Notes: generated by a model not told the origin, from the letters alone. 64,000 nucleotides of DNA from Streptomyces durmitorensis (GCF_023498005.1 NZ_CP097289.1:1-64000), one strand, 5' to 3'. Positions 1 through 9,604 are shown, counted from the first letter of the stretch. Numbers and translations are program-made.

Positions 1-120
1 GCCCGCGGGAGCGCTGGCGTGGGGCTGCGCCCCACGCTCACCCGCCTTGCTGCGCAAGGCGGGTGACACTCCGTCCGCTGCGCTCCCGGAGTGCACCGCT
101 GCAGCTCCGGAGTGCAGGCC
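1..120. repeat. Cluster of GC-rich stem-loops
   Basis: Three consecutive inverted repeats are readable: 17-25/29-37 (9-bp arms, TGC loop), 41-50/54-63 (10-bp arms, TGC loop) and 67-73/87-93 (7-bp arms). The motif CCGGAGTGCA recurs at 86-95 and 107-116. No convincing coding frame covers bases 1-298. Similar palindrome clusters occur in Streptomyces intergenic and telomere-proximal DNA, but nothing here proves a replicon end. Confidence 0.6.
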
Positions 121-298
121 TCGCTGCGCTCTGGCCCAGTGGGTCCGCTTCGCTCCCCACCCAACGGCCCCTCCGGCTTCGCCTCCAGGGCCTCCGATCT
201 AGCACCCACCCGACCCGCTTTAGTTGGCGGACCTTGACGGGTGTTCACAGGCCTAACGGCCTAGCAGCAGAAGGGGCTGGGGGGTTCGTGAGTTCCAG

Positions 299-562
299 TC
301 AGATCTGCTGCACCAGCATCCATATGGCGAATCCCAGGACCAGCACCCCGCTCGCTCGTTTCATCGCGTACCCCTTACTAGTGGGTTCGGTCGCATCCGG
401 ATCCTTCACCCACCCTCTCTGCATGTTTCTGTTCATCCTCCAAAGCAGTTGAGGCCGTATGACCTGCACAAGCCCCATGATCAGGAAGAGGCACAGGAGC
501 GGGATGAGGACTGGACTGCTGTCGCCGTCGGAAGCGGCTTGAATGACTGCGTCGCGATTCAT
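299..562 (-). CDS. Small two-helix membrane protein, unknown function
   Basis: An 87-residue protein starting at the ATG at 562, chosen because GGAGAAG sits just upstream; a longer in-frame start exists further up. Two hydrophobic stretches are visible: one around residues 15-37 (SPVLIPLLCLFLIMGLVQVI) and one at the C-terminus (VLVLGFAIWMLVQ). A short basic loop separates them, so it probably spans the membrane twice. It resembles small DUF6199-type actinobacterial membrane proteins, a recollection rather than a verified match. No operon partner: the next gene downstream is on the other strand. Confidence 0.6.
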   Translation of the reverse strand: MNRDAVIQAASDGDSSPVLIPLLCLFLIMGLVQVIRPQLLWRMNRNMQRGWVKDPDATEPTSKGYAMKRASGVLVLGFAIWMLVQQI

Positions 563-814
563 GCTTCTCCGAGTGCCCGGGGTGCTTCCCAGGAAACAGT
601 GTCGATCAGATGAGGGTAGCATGCTTCATTTTCAGTATCGGATAGACTCTGGAATCAGAGCCTATCCGCCAGGCCCGCTCCGAAGGATTATCGAGATCCA
701 TCCCACAGCCGTACCGATGACCATGACGGGCAGAGCAGCCAGCCACGTCAGTCCAACCACAACCCTCACGGCCCCTCTTAAACCGGATACACCCCAGCAG
801 AAGGCAGGCGAAGC

Positions 815-2867
815 ATGTCCATCACAGGCCACGCTGACCAACGCGAGGCAGCCCAGCGAGAGACCATTGACGCGGTCGTGCGCGCCCTCGAACTGCCTGC
901 AAGATCGCTTGTGCCTGAGCGAGGACTCCGGACTCAGGTGTCATGGCCACCGGGTCCGGGAAGACCCGGGTCGCGGCCCGCAGCGCAGAGAAGCTCCACG
1001 CAGGCCGTGTGCTGGTACTCGTCCCCCTCGCTGGACCTGCTCGCCCAGACCGAGGCCGCGTGGCGTGAGAGCGGCCACACGGGCCCGATGATCGGGGTCT
1101 CGTCCCTCCAGGGCGAGGACGTGACCTTCCCCAACACCACTGACGTGAAGGAACTGGTCGACTGGGCCCGGCTGTTCGACAAGGTCACCGTGTTCGCCAC
1201 GTACGCGTCCCTCGGGCTCGGCACCCTGGAGCGCGCACAAGGCAGGCCTCCCGGGCTGGGAGCTGATCGTGGTCGATGAGGCGCACCGAACGTCGGGTCG
1301 GCTGGGCAAGCCCTGGGCTGTCGTCCACGACACACCCGCATCCCGTCCCTGCGTCGCCTCTACATGACGGCCACGCCCCGACTGTGGCAGCTCGGGGACG
1401 AGGATACCGAGGGGCGCCGGGCGAGTTGGTCGCAAGCATGGAGGACAGCCCGGACGGGCAGTTCGGCGCGCGCTGCTACACGCTGATGCTGTCGGAGGCC
1501 ATCGGCCGGGGGATCTGCGCGCCGTACCAGGTGGTGTGCGTGGACATCACCGACACCCAGCTCCAGGCTGCGCAGCTCCTGGGTGCTGAGGGACGCTCGG
1601 ACGAGGTCCGTGGGGCCCGGATTGCAGCCCGCGCTGCTCAAGGCGTCGTCCGAGGAAGGCTTCTGACGCACGTTCGTCTTCCATCACGTGGTGAAGGAAG
1701 ACGAGGCGTTCGCGGCCGGGATCGCCACGGACGGCACAGTCGTGGAGAAGGGCTTCCTCAGCTCGGTGAAGGTCTTGCGCGAGGGCGTCGACACCAAGAA
1801 CTGCGACTCCGTCTACTTCGCCGACGTACGCGGCTCCATGCCCGGCCTCGTCCCGGCCGTGGGACGGGCACTGCGGATGCAGCCAGGCGAGGGGAAGGTC
1901 GCCTTGTTCATGGTGCCAGTGCTGCTCGGGCCGGGCGAGACAGCGGACAACATGCTCACCTCCCGGGCATGCGGCGGGTTGGCGAAGCTGCTGGAAGCGC
2001 TCTGGGCGCACGACGCACGCGTAGTGGAACAGCTCGCCGAACAGCAGGTCCCAAGCCACTACAAGCCCGTCCAGAAGGCCGCGCAGGGCCAGGAGAGCCG
2101 GGCGAGGGGAACGGGTCCGGCGGCCCGTCGGCGTCCGCGCGAGAGCTGCTGAAGTTCTCCGTGCCGCGCGACCCGGCGCAGCTGGCAGCGTTCATCAACC
2201 TGCGAGTCCTCAACCCCGACCACGAGCACTGGCGGCGCGGCGTCGAGGCCGCCGTCATCTACGCCCGCGAGCACGGCGACCTGAAGGTGCCCTTCACCTA
2301 CCGTGTGCCCGGTGGCGAGGACCAGGCGGGTGGCTGGCCTCGCTCGCCGCGTTCCCCCTCGGGCAGTGGATCGCCGACAACCGGCGCTTCTACGCCCGCG
2401 GAGACATGAACGAGGACCGCATCTAGCAGCTGGACAAGCTAGGCATGGTGTGGTCGCACTTCGACGTCGCGTGGGAGGAAGGTCTCGCGGCGGCGCGTGG
2501 ATGGGCCGAGGTGAACGGGCACCTGCTGGCCCCGCTGGACGCCGCGCATCAGGGCTATCGGGTGGGGATTTGGCTGAAGAACGCGCGGGCCGCCGCCCGC
2601 AAGGCGCAGGAGATCGAGCAGCGGCGGGCCGAGAGCCTGCCGGTGAAGTCGTCGGCGGGGGCGATGTCGGACGAGCGGCGCGAGCAGCTGGAGGACATCG
2701 ACGCGTCCTGGCGGGTGGAGTGGCAGCGTGCCTTCCACCTCGTCCTGCTCCACCTGGAGGCCGGCCGGCCTCTGCCGACCGAGCCGGGCGACGTCGTGCA
2801 CCAAGGCGACTGTGCTGCCGACCTCGCCCGGTGCAGCGCGGGCTGGGCCGTGAGGCTGATCTCGTGA
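815..2867 (+). pseudogene. Decayed DEAD/DEAH helicase with helicase-associated domains
   Basis: Pieces of one helicase-family protein appear in order but in different frames. The N-terminus starts at 815 (ATG after GGCGAAG). Walker A (ATGSGKT) is near 943-966 in another frame, the DEAH box (VVDEAH) near 1269-1286, and the ATPase piece with GARCYTLMLSEAIGRGICAPYQ lies near 1460-1530. The helicase C-terminal piece (GVDTKNCDSVYFADVRG) is around 1785-1840, followed by helicase-associated repeats to 2867. A stretch between about 1670 and 1700, which should hold the linker and next motif, is missing. At least four frame changes plus this internal deletion make a functional product impossible as read. 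Intact Streptomyces homologues are single proteins of roughly 800-900 residues. Most of the slips look like single lost bases in G/C runs. Confidence 0.8.
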
Positions 2868-2986
2868 GCCCCCTCCAGGCTGAACCCGCGGTCAGCAGCG
2901 CCCCGCAGTCGATCCCGGCGGAGGGCGTCGGCCGGCGAGTGTTTCCCGGCCTTGGTTCCGGACGGAGAGCCGGGTAGCAGAAGGCC

Positions 2987-3367
2987 TCAGACTGCGACGG
3001 AGAACAGATCCACCACGAAGACGAGTGTCGAGCCCGCCGGGATCAACGGCGAGGGTGACTGGTTGCCGTAACCGAGGCGCGGCGGAACGATGATCTCGCG
3101 CCGGCCGCCGACCTTCATCCCTCTGACACCGCGGTCCCAGCCCTTGATGACCTTGCCACCGCCCACGGCGAACTTGAACGTCTGGCCCCGGCCCCAGGAG
3201 GTGTCGAACTCTTTTCCGGACTCGAGGGTGACCCCGACGTAGTGAACCCGGACAACCCTGCCCGGCTTCGCCTCAAGCCCGTCCCCGACGACAAGGTCGC
3301 GGATTGTCAGTTCGGTGGGAGCGTCACCCTCCGGAAGGTCGATCTCGGGCTTCGTCAGTTCACTCAT
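2987..3367 (-). CDS. FKBP-type peptidyl-prolyl cis-trans isomerase
   Basis: A 126-residue single-domain FKBP starting at the ATG at 3367 (GAGG upstream). The frame stays open much further upstream, but that part has shadow-like composition and overlaps the next gene. Family hallmarks run in order: RVVRVHYVGVTLESGKEFD, F-KFAVGGGKVIKGWDRGVRGMKVGGRR, a PP-LGYG turn and a closing STLVFVVDLFSV strand. These correspond to the FK506-binding pocket and fold of cytoplasmic FKBPs. It would catalyse cis-trans isomerisation of prolyl bonds in folding proteins. No signal peptide is visible, so it acts in the cytoplasm. It converges with the helicase remnant. Confidence 0.93.
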   Translation of the reverse strand: MSELTKPEIDLPEGDAPTELTIRDLVVGDGLEAKPGRVVRVHYVGVTLESGKEFDTSWGRGQTFKFAVGGGKVIKGWDRGVRGMKVGGRREIIVPPRLGYGNQSPSPLIPAGSTLVFVVDLFSVAV

Positions 3368-3500
3368 TGCAGCCTCATTCGTTCGCCGCCGGAAGCCCTC
3401 ATACAGACCAGCCAGGTGCAGGGTCACTCTATGCGGTAGATCATCATGCCGTCCTGAACGCTGATCTCCTGGAGTCATGGCTGAGGCCGAATCCGACTCG

Positions 3501-4127
3501 CTACGCGTCCGGCCTGGAACTCTCACCCGCCATCGCCCGTTCCAGGATTTCCGCAACGACTTCGGACTTGGCGTCGGCGTAGTTCTGCATGTATTCCCAG
3601 GACTGCAGGGAAAGTGACCGTTTGGCGTCGGCGTATAGCTTGCGGTCGCTGCTGACGGTGCGCAGCCGGTCGCGGAAGCGCAGCATACGGACGGCTTCTT
3701 GGCAGCCTTCGGGCAGGACGTGCAGGTTGGCCGATTCGACGCCTGGGGCGAGGTGGTATTTGCGCAGAACGCGGTGCTCGTACCATTCGGGCTCTCGGAT
3801 GACGAGCGTGAAGCCAAGGTTTTCCAGGGCCGGTACGTAGCACGCCTCGTCGCCGGGATCGGGGACGGTCAGGAGCATGTCGATGACCGGCTTGGCGGGC
3901 AGGTCCGGCACGGAGGTGGAGCCGACGTGCTCGATCCGGTGGTCGACGTGGCCGAGGCGCTCACTCATGGGGACGGCCTCCTGCTCGAAGACCGCGGGCC
4001 ACCGCGGGTCGTACTCCCGCAGCGTGACCTGGCCGTTGAGCTTGGGCGGAGCGACAAGGTGGGCTGTCTCGATCTCCTCGGCGGTCATGGGTATGCGCGG
4101 GACTTCGTCATCGGGCCGTCCGGACAT
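3501..4127 (-). CDS. GrpB family protein (nucleotidyltransferase-like fold)
   Basis: A 208-residue protein starting at the ATG at 4127, preceded by GGGAG. GrpB features are clear: a VTLREYDPRWPAVFEQE start, the IEHVGSTSVPDLPAKPVIDM segment that is the family signature (GSTSVPGL-KP-ID), and later W-EHRVLR--HL and NLHVLP-G--E--R-L-FRD. The domain resembles that fused to dephospho-CoA kinase in actinobacteria. Its fold is related to nucleotidyltransferases, but the reaction is not established for the stand-alone proteins. It runs in the same direction as the downstream FKBP gene, about 130 bases away. Confidence 0.9.
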   Translation of the reverse strand: MSGRPDDEVPRIPMTAEEIETAHLVAPPKLNGQVTLREYDPRWPAVFEQEAVPMSERLGHVDHRIEHVGSTSVPDLPAKPVIDMLLTVPDPGDEACYVPALENLGFTLVIREPEWYEHRVLRKYHLAPGVESANLHVLPEGCQEAVRMLRFRDRLRTVSSDRKLYADAKRSLSLQSWEYMQNYADAKSEVVAEILERAMAGESSRPDA

Positions 4128-4739
4128 GGGAGCTCCCGTCTGCGCTCTGGGGCCATGAAGCCAGGGCTCTCGGCAATGGGTTGATGGCTTTCCGGCCCCG
4201 GCGCGGTTGGTGGTCATCCTTGCACCGCCGCAGATCCAACCGCCACGACCAGCAACCCCGCGAACCTGTGCCGTCAGGGCACGGGCGTCGTCCCCCAGCC
4301 GTTCGCTGAAGCTCCTTTCGAAGTCGGGGCAGCCCTCTGCAGTGTGTGTATGGCCTTTGGCTCACGTCGGCTTGACGAGGTGTTCGGTGGCTCCCTTGGC
4401 AGCATCAGTTACGCCGGGCTCGCGAGCCTGATCGGCATCACCGCTACACCGCCGATCCGGGGATTCGGGGGGGCTGGCCAAGGGCGTTGTGGCCGTCGCC
4501 GATCACCTCGGAGGCGTGATCGGCGACGGCATGGCCGAGTACGGCGGTGTCCCGTCCCGGGCCTTCGGCGTCGAGCTCAAGGACCATCATCTGCGGGGCC
4601 TGCGGCAGTGCATCGCCGCAACCACAGCGCCCCCAATCCGGTGGGAGGCTTCCCGGGCGCCGGAATGCCGCTCCGCGGTGACTTCCTCCTCGCCGCGGTG
4701 TGTCAGCAACACTGCACGCCGAGAGCGCGGGGGCGGGTT
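4128..4739. other. Non-coding/degenerate stretch
   Basis: No complete gene recognised. On the plus strand about 4480-4630 a short frame (around VVAVADHLGGVIGDGMAEYG) has coding-like composition but no recognisable family, start signal or proper end. It may be a gene relic. Confidence 0.4.
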
Positions 4740-5321
4740 CTACCGGTTGTACCGGTTCAGGAGGGATTGGAGTAGGGCTGCGTACCGGGTGCCCGTGTCG
4801 AACGGCGCGTAGCGGGCCGGGGTGTCCGCGCTGGTGCACGGCGCCAGCGGTGCGACGACGGTGCTGTAGTCGGGGCGGTGTTTGTACTGGATGGAGATGC
4901 GGCCGGCTCTCACCGTGCCGACCCGGTGCGTCGCCCGACGGTAGACGCCGTTCGTGGCCCGCTGCAGGTAGTCGGGAAGGGAGACGAACACCGCGTCAGG
5001 GACCAGGGGAACCGAGAGCCAGGTGCCGTCCTCGTCCTGCACCTGCAGGCCCGGCGTGTCCTGGAGCTCGACGGTGAAGTAGGCGTGGTCGATGTGCGGG
5101 GACATCGCGTAGTCGACGTTGTTGGCGATGTCGGCGCCGTGCCCGGGCCGGTAGGAGTTGAGGCCCAGGTGGTGCATGGGTGAGGCCCGACAGGAATCGG
5201 TGAGCGCACCCTTGAGCGCGAGGTCTTGGGCGCAGGCCGCGAGGAGTTGGTCTCCCAGCACCACCAGGCTTTGGATCAGCGCGGAGCAGTTCGCGAACGG
5301 CTCGTGGAAGAAGCCGGGTGA
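4740..5321 (-). pseudogene. 5'-truncated 2-oxoglutarate/Fe(II) oxygenase
   Basis: The C-terminal half of an isopenicillin-N-synthase-like 2OG-Fe(II) dioxygenase. From FFHEPFANCSAL near 5318 down to a YNR end at 4740, the core retains the iron ligands HID (in SPHIDHAYFTVELQD) and the distal His (in YRRATHRVG). The R-x-S element is visible as RISIQYKHR. Family members are about 300 residues. The N-terminal half is absent, and upstream DNA in this frame becomes proline-rich with no start or ribosome site. A GTG at 5264 could nominally start a 174-residue fragment, but the jelly roll would be incomplete. Probably a dead gene. Confidence 0.75.
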
Positions 5322-5609
5322 CGGCTCCGAGGAGGCTGGGGGTGGGCAGTACCGGCCGCGAGGGCTCCCCTCCCTGGCCGGGCCCGCCTCAACCGTGGGC
5401 GCCGGTGCCGCGGGAATGCTTGGGCGCTGCGGGGGTTGAGGGTCGGCGGCGTCGTCGGACGAAGCTCTGCGGTTCGGTGCCGCTCAGCGGGGCATCCGGC
5501 GGTCCACTTCCCGCGCTCGCGTCTCCAGTGCGTCGGCGACGGCGGCTGACGAGGCCCGGGGCTCATCGCCGATCCTCTGCTCAGCAGCCCTGGCACAGGG
5601 GAGCCAGAA

Positions 5610-6242
5610 TTACATCGCCGCGGTGCTGATGGCGTTGCGGGTGCCCGGGCCGTAGACGCCGAGGGGTTCGTTGATGGCGCGTGCCTGTTGCATGCGCGCG
5701 ACCGCGGTCGCGACGTCGTGGCTGTAGTAGCCGTCCACGGGACCGGTGTAGAGACGTAGTCGGCCCAACTGCTCCTGCAACTGCCGAACCGAGGTGCCTG
5801 TGCTGCCCACGTGCAGCACGCTCGACGCGGCTGCGCTGCCGGCTGCCTGATGCGAGCGGGCAGGCGGGGCGTCGTGCTCGGCGCTCCCCGGGAGTCTTGG
5901 GTGTGGTGCGGGCTTGCTGGGCGGGGTGGGCGCGGTGGGTGCCTTGTCGGGTACGGGCGAAGACCCGTGACCGGGAGCGTGCGGTTGCCGAGCGGGAGGC
6001 GCGGCGTGCGGACTGGCGGGGGCCGGGTGGCCGTGGGACTGGGCTAGGAGCCCGGCGGTGAGAGCGAGCAGCGCCGCGGACGCATAGCCGTAGGAGAGCG
6101 GCGGGAAGCCCCGTTTGGGCTTGATCGCGCCATGGCGGGCATGGGGGCGGGACCGAGGCTGTCTGCCTTTGGAGGCGGTCGCGCGGTGGTGTCCCTTTCC
6201 CTTTCTGCCCGGGGTGGATGCCACGTGTGTCAGCCCGTCCAT
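5610..6242 (-). CDS. Membrane-anchored peptidoglycan-binding protein (PG_binding_1)
   Basis: A protein of about 210 residues if started at the ATG at 6242; the frame is open far upstream, so the start is uncertain. It has a basic N-terminus rich in K/R/H, one hydrophobic segment (YGYASAALLALTAGLLAQS), and a long Pro/Ala/His-rich linker. The C-terminal peptidoglycan-binding module carries LHVGSTGTSVRQLQEQLGRL, then YTGPVDGYYSHDVATAVARMQ. The order matches secreted or anchored wall-associated proteins of Streptomyces with the binding module outside the cell. No catalytic domain is visible. It stands alone, about 290 bases downstream of the oxygenase remnant on the same strand. Confidence 0.8.
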   Translation of the reverse strand: MDGLTHVASTPGRKGKGHHRATASKGRQPRSRPHARHGAIKPKRGFPPLSYGYASAALLALTAGLLAQSHGHPAPASPHAAPPARQPHAPGHGSSPVPDKAPTAPTPPSKPAPHPRLPGSAEHDAPPARSHQAAGSAAASSVLHVGSTGTSVRQLQEQLGRLRLYTGPVDGYYSHDVATAVARMQQARAINEPLGVYGPGTRNAISTAAM

Positions 6243-6702
6243 CGGGCGCGGCACTCCCAACGCCGTACGCGAACGTCGTTGCGACGCGCGCGTCGAAGTC
6301 TGCGTCAGGTAGGAGGAGAGCGCGGGGTACGTGGACGGGTCCGGGGCGGCTGCTTGGTAACTCACAAGATCGAACGTAGACGTCCGTGCGGCGCCACTCC
6401 CCCGCTGCCGGCCCCGAACTGTGATCCTTAAGGCTGCCTTGATTGATGACTCAGGGCCAGCTAAGCCCCAGCACGTCGCACGCCCGCTCCTCGGGCATGA
6501 ACCGGCCGCGGCGCGGTCGGCGCTGCGGCGCGGTGCCAGGTCACTTCGTATCCGCTGGGTATGAGGGGGCGCTTGGCTGCCTTCGCAGCCGACGTTGCAC
6601 ACCTGGGCGCCCTGGCTGCCCTGACTGCCCGCATCACCCTTTAGGCCAATCGGGGGAAGGCGGAGCGGTCTCCATCGATGTGGGCCCGCCGGCTGCGGAA
6701 GG
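6243..6702. other. Intergenic region between divergent genes
   Basis: No gene recognised. It lies between the leftward peptidoglycan-binding gene and a rightward secreted-protein gene, so it must carry promoters for both. A short minus-strand frame near 6600-6650 reads as Gly-X-Y triplets but is only about five repeats long. Confidence 0.4.
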
Positions 6703-6711
6703 ATGCGTTCC

Positions 6712-6987
6712 ATGCGAACCATGAAACGCGTTCTCCTCGCGGCTGCGGCCGCATCGCTGCTGGTGGCGAGCCACGGCGCAGCGGCCGTGGCCTCCGCGCC
6801 CGCACCCACGCCTGCACAGTCCACGCCGGCAGCAGGGCCGGGCTGGCACCACGTGGCGGATTTTCCTCCGACCGAGGAGAACCGCTGTCATGAGCGCGGC
6901 CGGTGGTACTTGGAGAACGGCGTACGCGCCTACGAGTGCCGAGCCGCCGGAGTCTGGGAGTTGTGGGTTCTCACCGAGCCCTCCTGA
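6712..6987 (+). CDS. Small secreted protein, unknown function
   Basis: A 91-residue protein. Three in-frame ATGs (6703, 6712, 6721) compete. GGAAGG at 6697-6702 is best spaced for 6712. The N-terminus is a classical Sec signal peptide (MRTMKRV, then an alanine-rich core ending near SHGAAAVASA). The mature part is short, with WHHVADFPPTEENRCHERGRWYLENG and YECRAAGVWELWVL. Its two cysteines could form one disulfide. No family recognised. It is likely exported to the envelope or medium. Confidence 0.65.
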   Translation: MRTMKRVLLAAAAASLLVASHGAAAVASAPAPTPAQSTPAAGPGWHHVADFPPTEENRCHERGRWYLENGVRAYECRAAGVWELWVLTEPS

Positions 6988-7068
6988 CCAGGGCCGGGGC
7001 CGGGGCCGGATCGTCGCCCTCAAGGTGGTGCCGGCCCGGCAGCCATACGCGATCGTCCCTACGGCCGT

Positions 7069-7512
7069 TTACTGACTCTCCGCCTCGAACGCCTGGGCGA
7101 CAGCAAGGCTGTCCTCGTAGACATGGTGCCGAGTGACAAGGCCGTCTTCGACGGTGAGGTGCAGGGCGAACCGCGCGCGATAGGCACGTCCGGTCGGCCG
7201 GGCGGTCTGGCGGATCTCGCCGAGCACGACCGCCTCATTTCCGTCGATGAGGATGCACTCGACCTCGGTCGCCACGTGTTCCGGGATGTGGCATTCGGCG
7301 AGCTCGCGATAGTGGGCGGCTGCGTCGGCTCGGGTGGACCGGTGACGGATCCACGGCGTGGCAGTGCGGCCGTGCTCGGCCTCCGGCCAGTCAAGCTTCC
7401 AATCGCCCCGCTCCGCATACAGCTCGGAGATGCGCTCGGGGTCGCCCTCGCCGATCCTGCGCAGCAGTTCCTCAACCACCGTGCGCGTGTTTGTAGGTGC
7501 GGCTATAGGCAT
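7069..7512 (-). CDS. SnoaL-like / NTF2-fold protein
   Basis: A 147-residue protein starting at the ATG at 7512 with GAGAGG upstream. The sequence has the SnoaL/NTF2-like pattern: an N-terminal helix (VVEELLRRIGEGDPERISELYAE), a W-x-W-P motif, a middle helix (YRELAECHIPEH), then beta strands including CILIDGNEAVVLGEIRQTARPTGRAYRARFALHLTVEDGLVTRHHVYED. Such proteins act as ketosteroid-isomerase-like enzymes, hydrolases or binding proteins. The family alone does not fix the substrate. It is monocistronic as far as can be seen. Confidence 0.85.
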   Translation of the reverse strand: MPIAAPTNTRTVVEELLRRIGEGDPERISELYAERGDWKLDWPEAEHGRTATPWIRHRSTRADAAAHYRELAECHIPEHVATEVECILIDGNEAVVLGEIRQTARPTGRAYRARFALHLTVEDGLVTRHHVYEDSLAVAQAFEAESQ

Positions 7513-7860
7513 GGCAGACCTCTCCCCTCCAGGTCCACGCCCTGTCGACGTGGTGAGATCACCGACATTGCCAGCGCAAGTCGGTCGAGGCGATTACCTC
7601 TGGAGTAAGGCAAGCCCATCACCAAGATCCGCTTTGATGCACGTCCTAGCGGCCCTTGACCCCTCGAGCGCGTTGCGGACAGTTGCGCGCAACGACCGTC
7701 CCGCGCACCGGTGTCGACGGTCAGGGGCGCGAACTGTCCGCCCGCGTGCGTGATGCTCCTGGGCATGCCCCCCTCGCGGGAGCGCACGATTCATTTCAGT
7801 GCGTCCTTCAGTGCTGCAGCGAGGATTCCAGTGCTGCAGCCACGGCAGCGAAGGCGGCAG

Positions 7861-8206
7861 CTACCCGGCCGTGACGGATCGCCTTCTGGGCGTGGCACAC
7901 CCAAGGTCCCAACCGTCCCAAACTCCGCCTGCCTGGCTCATTGTGGCCAGGGCGCCATCGCGGAGGACCCCGTCGGCTGCCGCGGCATCCACGTCCCAGA
8001 CCACGCCTCCTGCCTGGCCCACCTGGCCGACGTCGACCGCGATGCCTGCTTGGCCCACCTGGCCGGCCTGGCCCCCGGCACCGACATCGACCATCGCGGC
8101 ACCACCTTCACTGAATCCCTACTCGACGCCCTTCTCACAGCTCTCCGCGACTCTGCCACAGCACACAGCCGCTTTGGTGCCGCCCGGTTCGATTCGGCGA
8201 CTGAGG
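7861..8206 (+). pseudogene. Remnant of a Streptomyces pentapeptide-repeat protein
   Basis: The plus-strand frame reads ACLAHCGQGAIAEDPVGCRG, then HASCLAHLADVDRDACLAHLAGL, PGTDIDHRGTTFTE and FGAARFDSAT. This is the N-terminal region of a familiar Streptomyces pentapeptide-repeat family, in which arrays of FGSATF-type repeats normally follow. Here the frame runs into transposase-derived sequence at about 8206 after the first repeat. No start codon with a ribosome site precedes the conserved part. The related pattern LAHL/PAWPTWP makes the segment look repetitive in other frames. Confidence 0.6.
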
Positions 8207-8480
8207 CTCGGGGCGGCCAATCGCTGCTTCTTCTCCCGTAGTTGCCACCGCAGCAGGCCGTGGATGGTCTGGTCGGTGCCGTTGTCGCGCCACTTGTAGA
8301 AGTAGTACTTCACTGCCCCGGCAGGCGGCAGGTCGTGGGGCAGCAGGTCCCACTGGCAGCCGCTGCGGTTCTGGTACAAGATCGCGTTCACGGTCTTGCG
8401 CATCGCGTATCTGCCCTGGTGGCCGCTGACCGACGGATGCGCGACCTTCCGTGCTGTGATCACGGGTTCGACCAGTGAGC
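8207..8480 (-). mobile_element. IS5-family transposase remnant (N-terminal part)
   Basis: The minus strand encodes HPSVSGHQGRYAMRKTVNAI, LYQNRSGCQWDLLPHDLPPA and KYYFYKWRDNGTDQTIHGLL RWQ. This is the characteristic N-terminal domain of IS5-family (IS1112/ISL2-like) transposases found throughout Streptomyces. The very N-terminus and the whole DDE catalytic part are missing. The fragment abuts the pentapeptide-repeat remnant at about 8206, which looks like an old insertion followed by deletion. No terminal inverted repeats could be identified. Confidence 0.75.
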
Positions 8481-8655
8481 GATGACAAGCCGGACGGAAG
8501 ATCAGGTACTGCACTCTGAGTGTTTCGGGCACGCCCGAAACACGATGACCTCCGCCGGGGCACGGTGGAAAAGTCAGCCACGTGCATCAGCCGATGCCAC
8601 CGGGGAGATGTGCCGCCCCAAACTGACCAGACGGCACACAACGGGGGAAGCTCAG

Positions 8656-9036
8656 ATGCGAACCAAACGACTCGTCACGTCCATGACGGCCGCCTTGCTC
8701 CTGGCCGGCGGCGTGAGCGCCGGGACCGCCACGGCCACCAGCAGTACACCCCATGGCGGCTCGTCGGTCATGGGTGCATGCCCGGACACCGGCAACGAGG
8801 TCACCGTCCCCGGCGGCAAGGCCGAGTGGGATATCACCTGTGAGAGGGGCAAGGTCCACGTTCGGGGCCACGTCAAGGACACCAGGATGGACGGCAAGTG
8901 TGCCCGGGTGAAGGCGACGAACCCCCGCAACGACGAGAAGAGGAAGAAGTCGGCCTGCGGAGTGGGCACCGACAAGTCCTTCGACTGGAACCTCGGCAAG
9001 GGCAGCCAGGCCAAGGTGTACCTGTACACCTCCTGA
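8656..9036 (+). CDS. Small secreted protein, unknown function
   Basis: A 126-residue protein starting at the ATG at 8656 (GGGGGAAG about 8 bases upstream). The N-terminus is a Sec signal peptide (MRTKRLVTSMTAALLLAGG, cleavage likely after TATA). The mature domain is hydrophilic with many Lys/Asp, and four Cys (at GACPD, DITCERG, GKCARV, KSACGVG), probably two disulfides. Alternating polar/apolar segments (KVHVRGHVKDTRMDGKCARV, AKVYLYTS) suggest a small beta fold. No family assigned. A strong hairpin follows the stop codon, so it is probably transcribed alone. Confidence 0.75.
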   Translation: MRTKRLVTSMTAALLLAGGVSAGTATATSSTPHGGSSVMGACPDTGNEVTVPGGKAEWDITCERGKVHVRGHVKDTRMDGKCARVKATNPRNDEKRKKSACGVGTDKSFDWNLGKGSQAKVYLYTS

Positions 9037-9049
9037 CCTGGCATATCCA

Positions 9050-9092
9050 TGGGCAGCGCCCTTACGCGCGACGTACGGGCGCGCGCTGCCCA
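9050..9092 (+). terminator. Rho-independent-type hairpin after secreted-protein gene
   Basis: Perfect inverted repeat TGGGCAGCGC (9050-9059) / GCGCTGCCCA (9083-9092), 13 bases after the stop of the upstream gene. There is no U-tract, which is common for Streptomyces terminators. Confidence 0.65.
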
Positions 9093-9427
9093 CCTCCTTC
9101 CCACACCAACCTGGCTCGGGCGGTTCGAGTCGGACTCGACCTGCCCGCCCGGGACGTGCACGCCTACATCTCCAGGCGGGCCATCGTCGTCGACGTGATC
9201 GCCCTGTACTGACCAGCAGGTTCCTGACCGACCCTCGGCGACGACCTGACGTGAACCTCTGCCGATGCGTCCGGACCGTGGCCCGAACTCGCAGGTCCGA
9301 CAAGTGGCTTCGTAAGCGAGAACGGGGTCCGGTTGCAGGTGAGTGCGGGGCCCAGTTACCGCCTGTCGGGGCATGAAATGTATGCGGAGGCCAGCTGGAT
9401 GGGGCTGGTGCCTTCCTCGGCGCCGCG

Positions 9428-9604
9428 ATGATGGCTGCCCCTGTCGCGGGTCACCCGTTGCGGGCCCGCGACCTGTGCGGGGCCCTCGACCTGCCGACCA
9501 TCCCGAAGAACACCGAAGGCATCCGGTCCAAGCTCAAGCGCCTGGTCACACGAGGCGTCCTCACCGAACCCGAACCCGGCCTGTTCGCACAGCCCCGCAC
9601 CTGA
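9428..9604 (+). CDS. 58-residue winged-helix-like fragment
   Basis: A short frame from tandem ATGs (9428/9431) to TGA at 9602-9604. It encodes PLRARDLCGALDLPTIPKNT, EGIRSKLKRLVTRGVLTEPE and PGLFAQPRT. The pattern matches a small DNA-binding-like tail common in Streptomyces proteins that accompany IS remnants. Here the N-terminal coiled-coil portion of such proteins is absent, so it is probably a truncated relic. Not enough sequence is present to name a function. Confidence 0.35.
   Translation: MMAAPVAGHPLRARDLCGALDLPTIPKNTEGIRSKLKRLVTRGVLTEPEPGLFAQPRT

Noticed and set aside
6590..6660. Minus-strand Gly-X-Y run (GDAGSQGSQGAQ) suggesting a collagen-like protein
   Set aside because: Only about five triplets, no flanking domain or start site; likely composition-driven.
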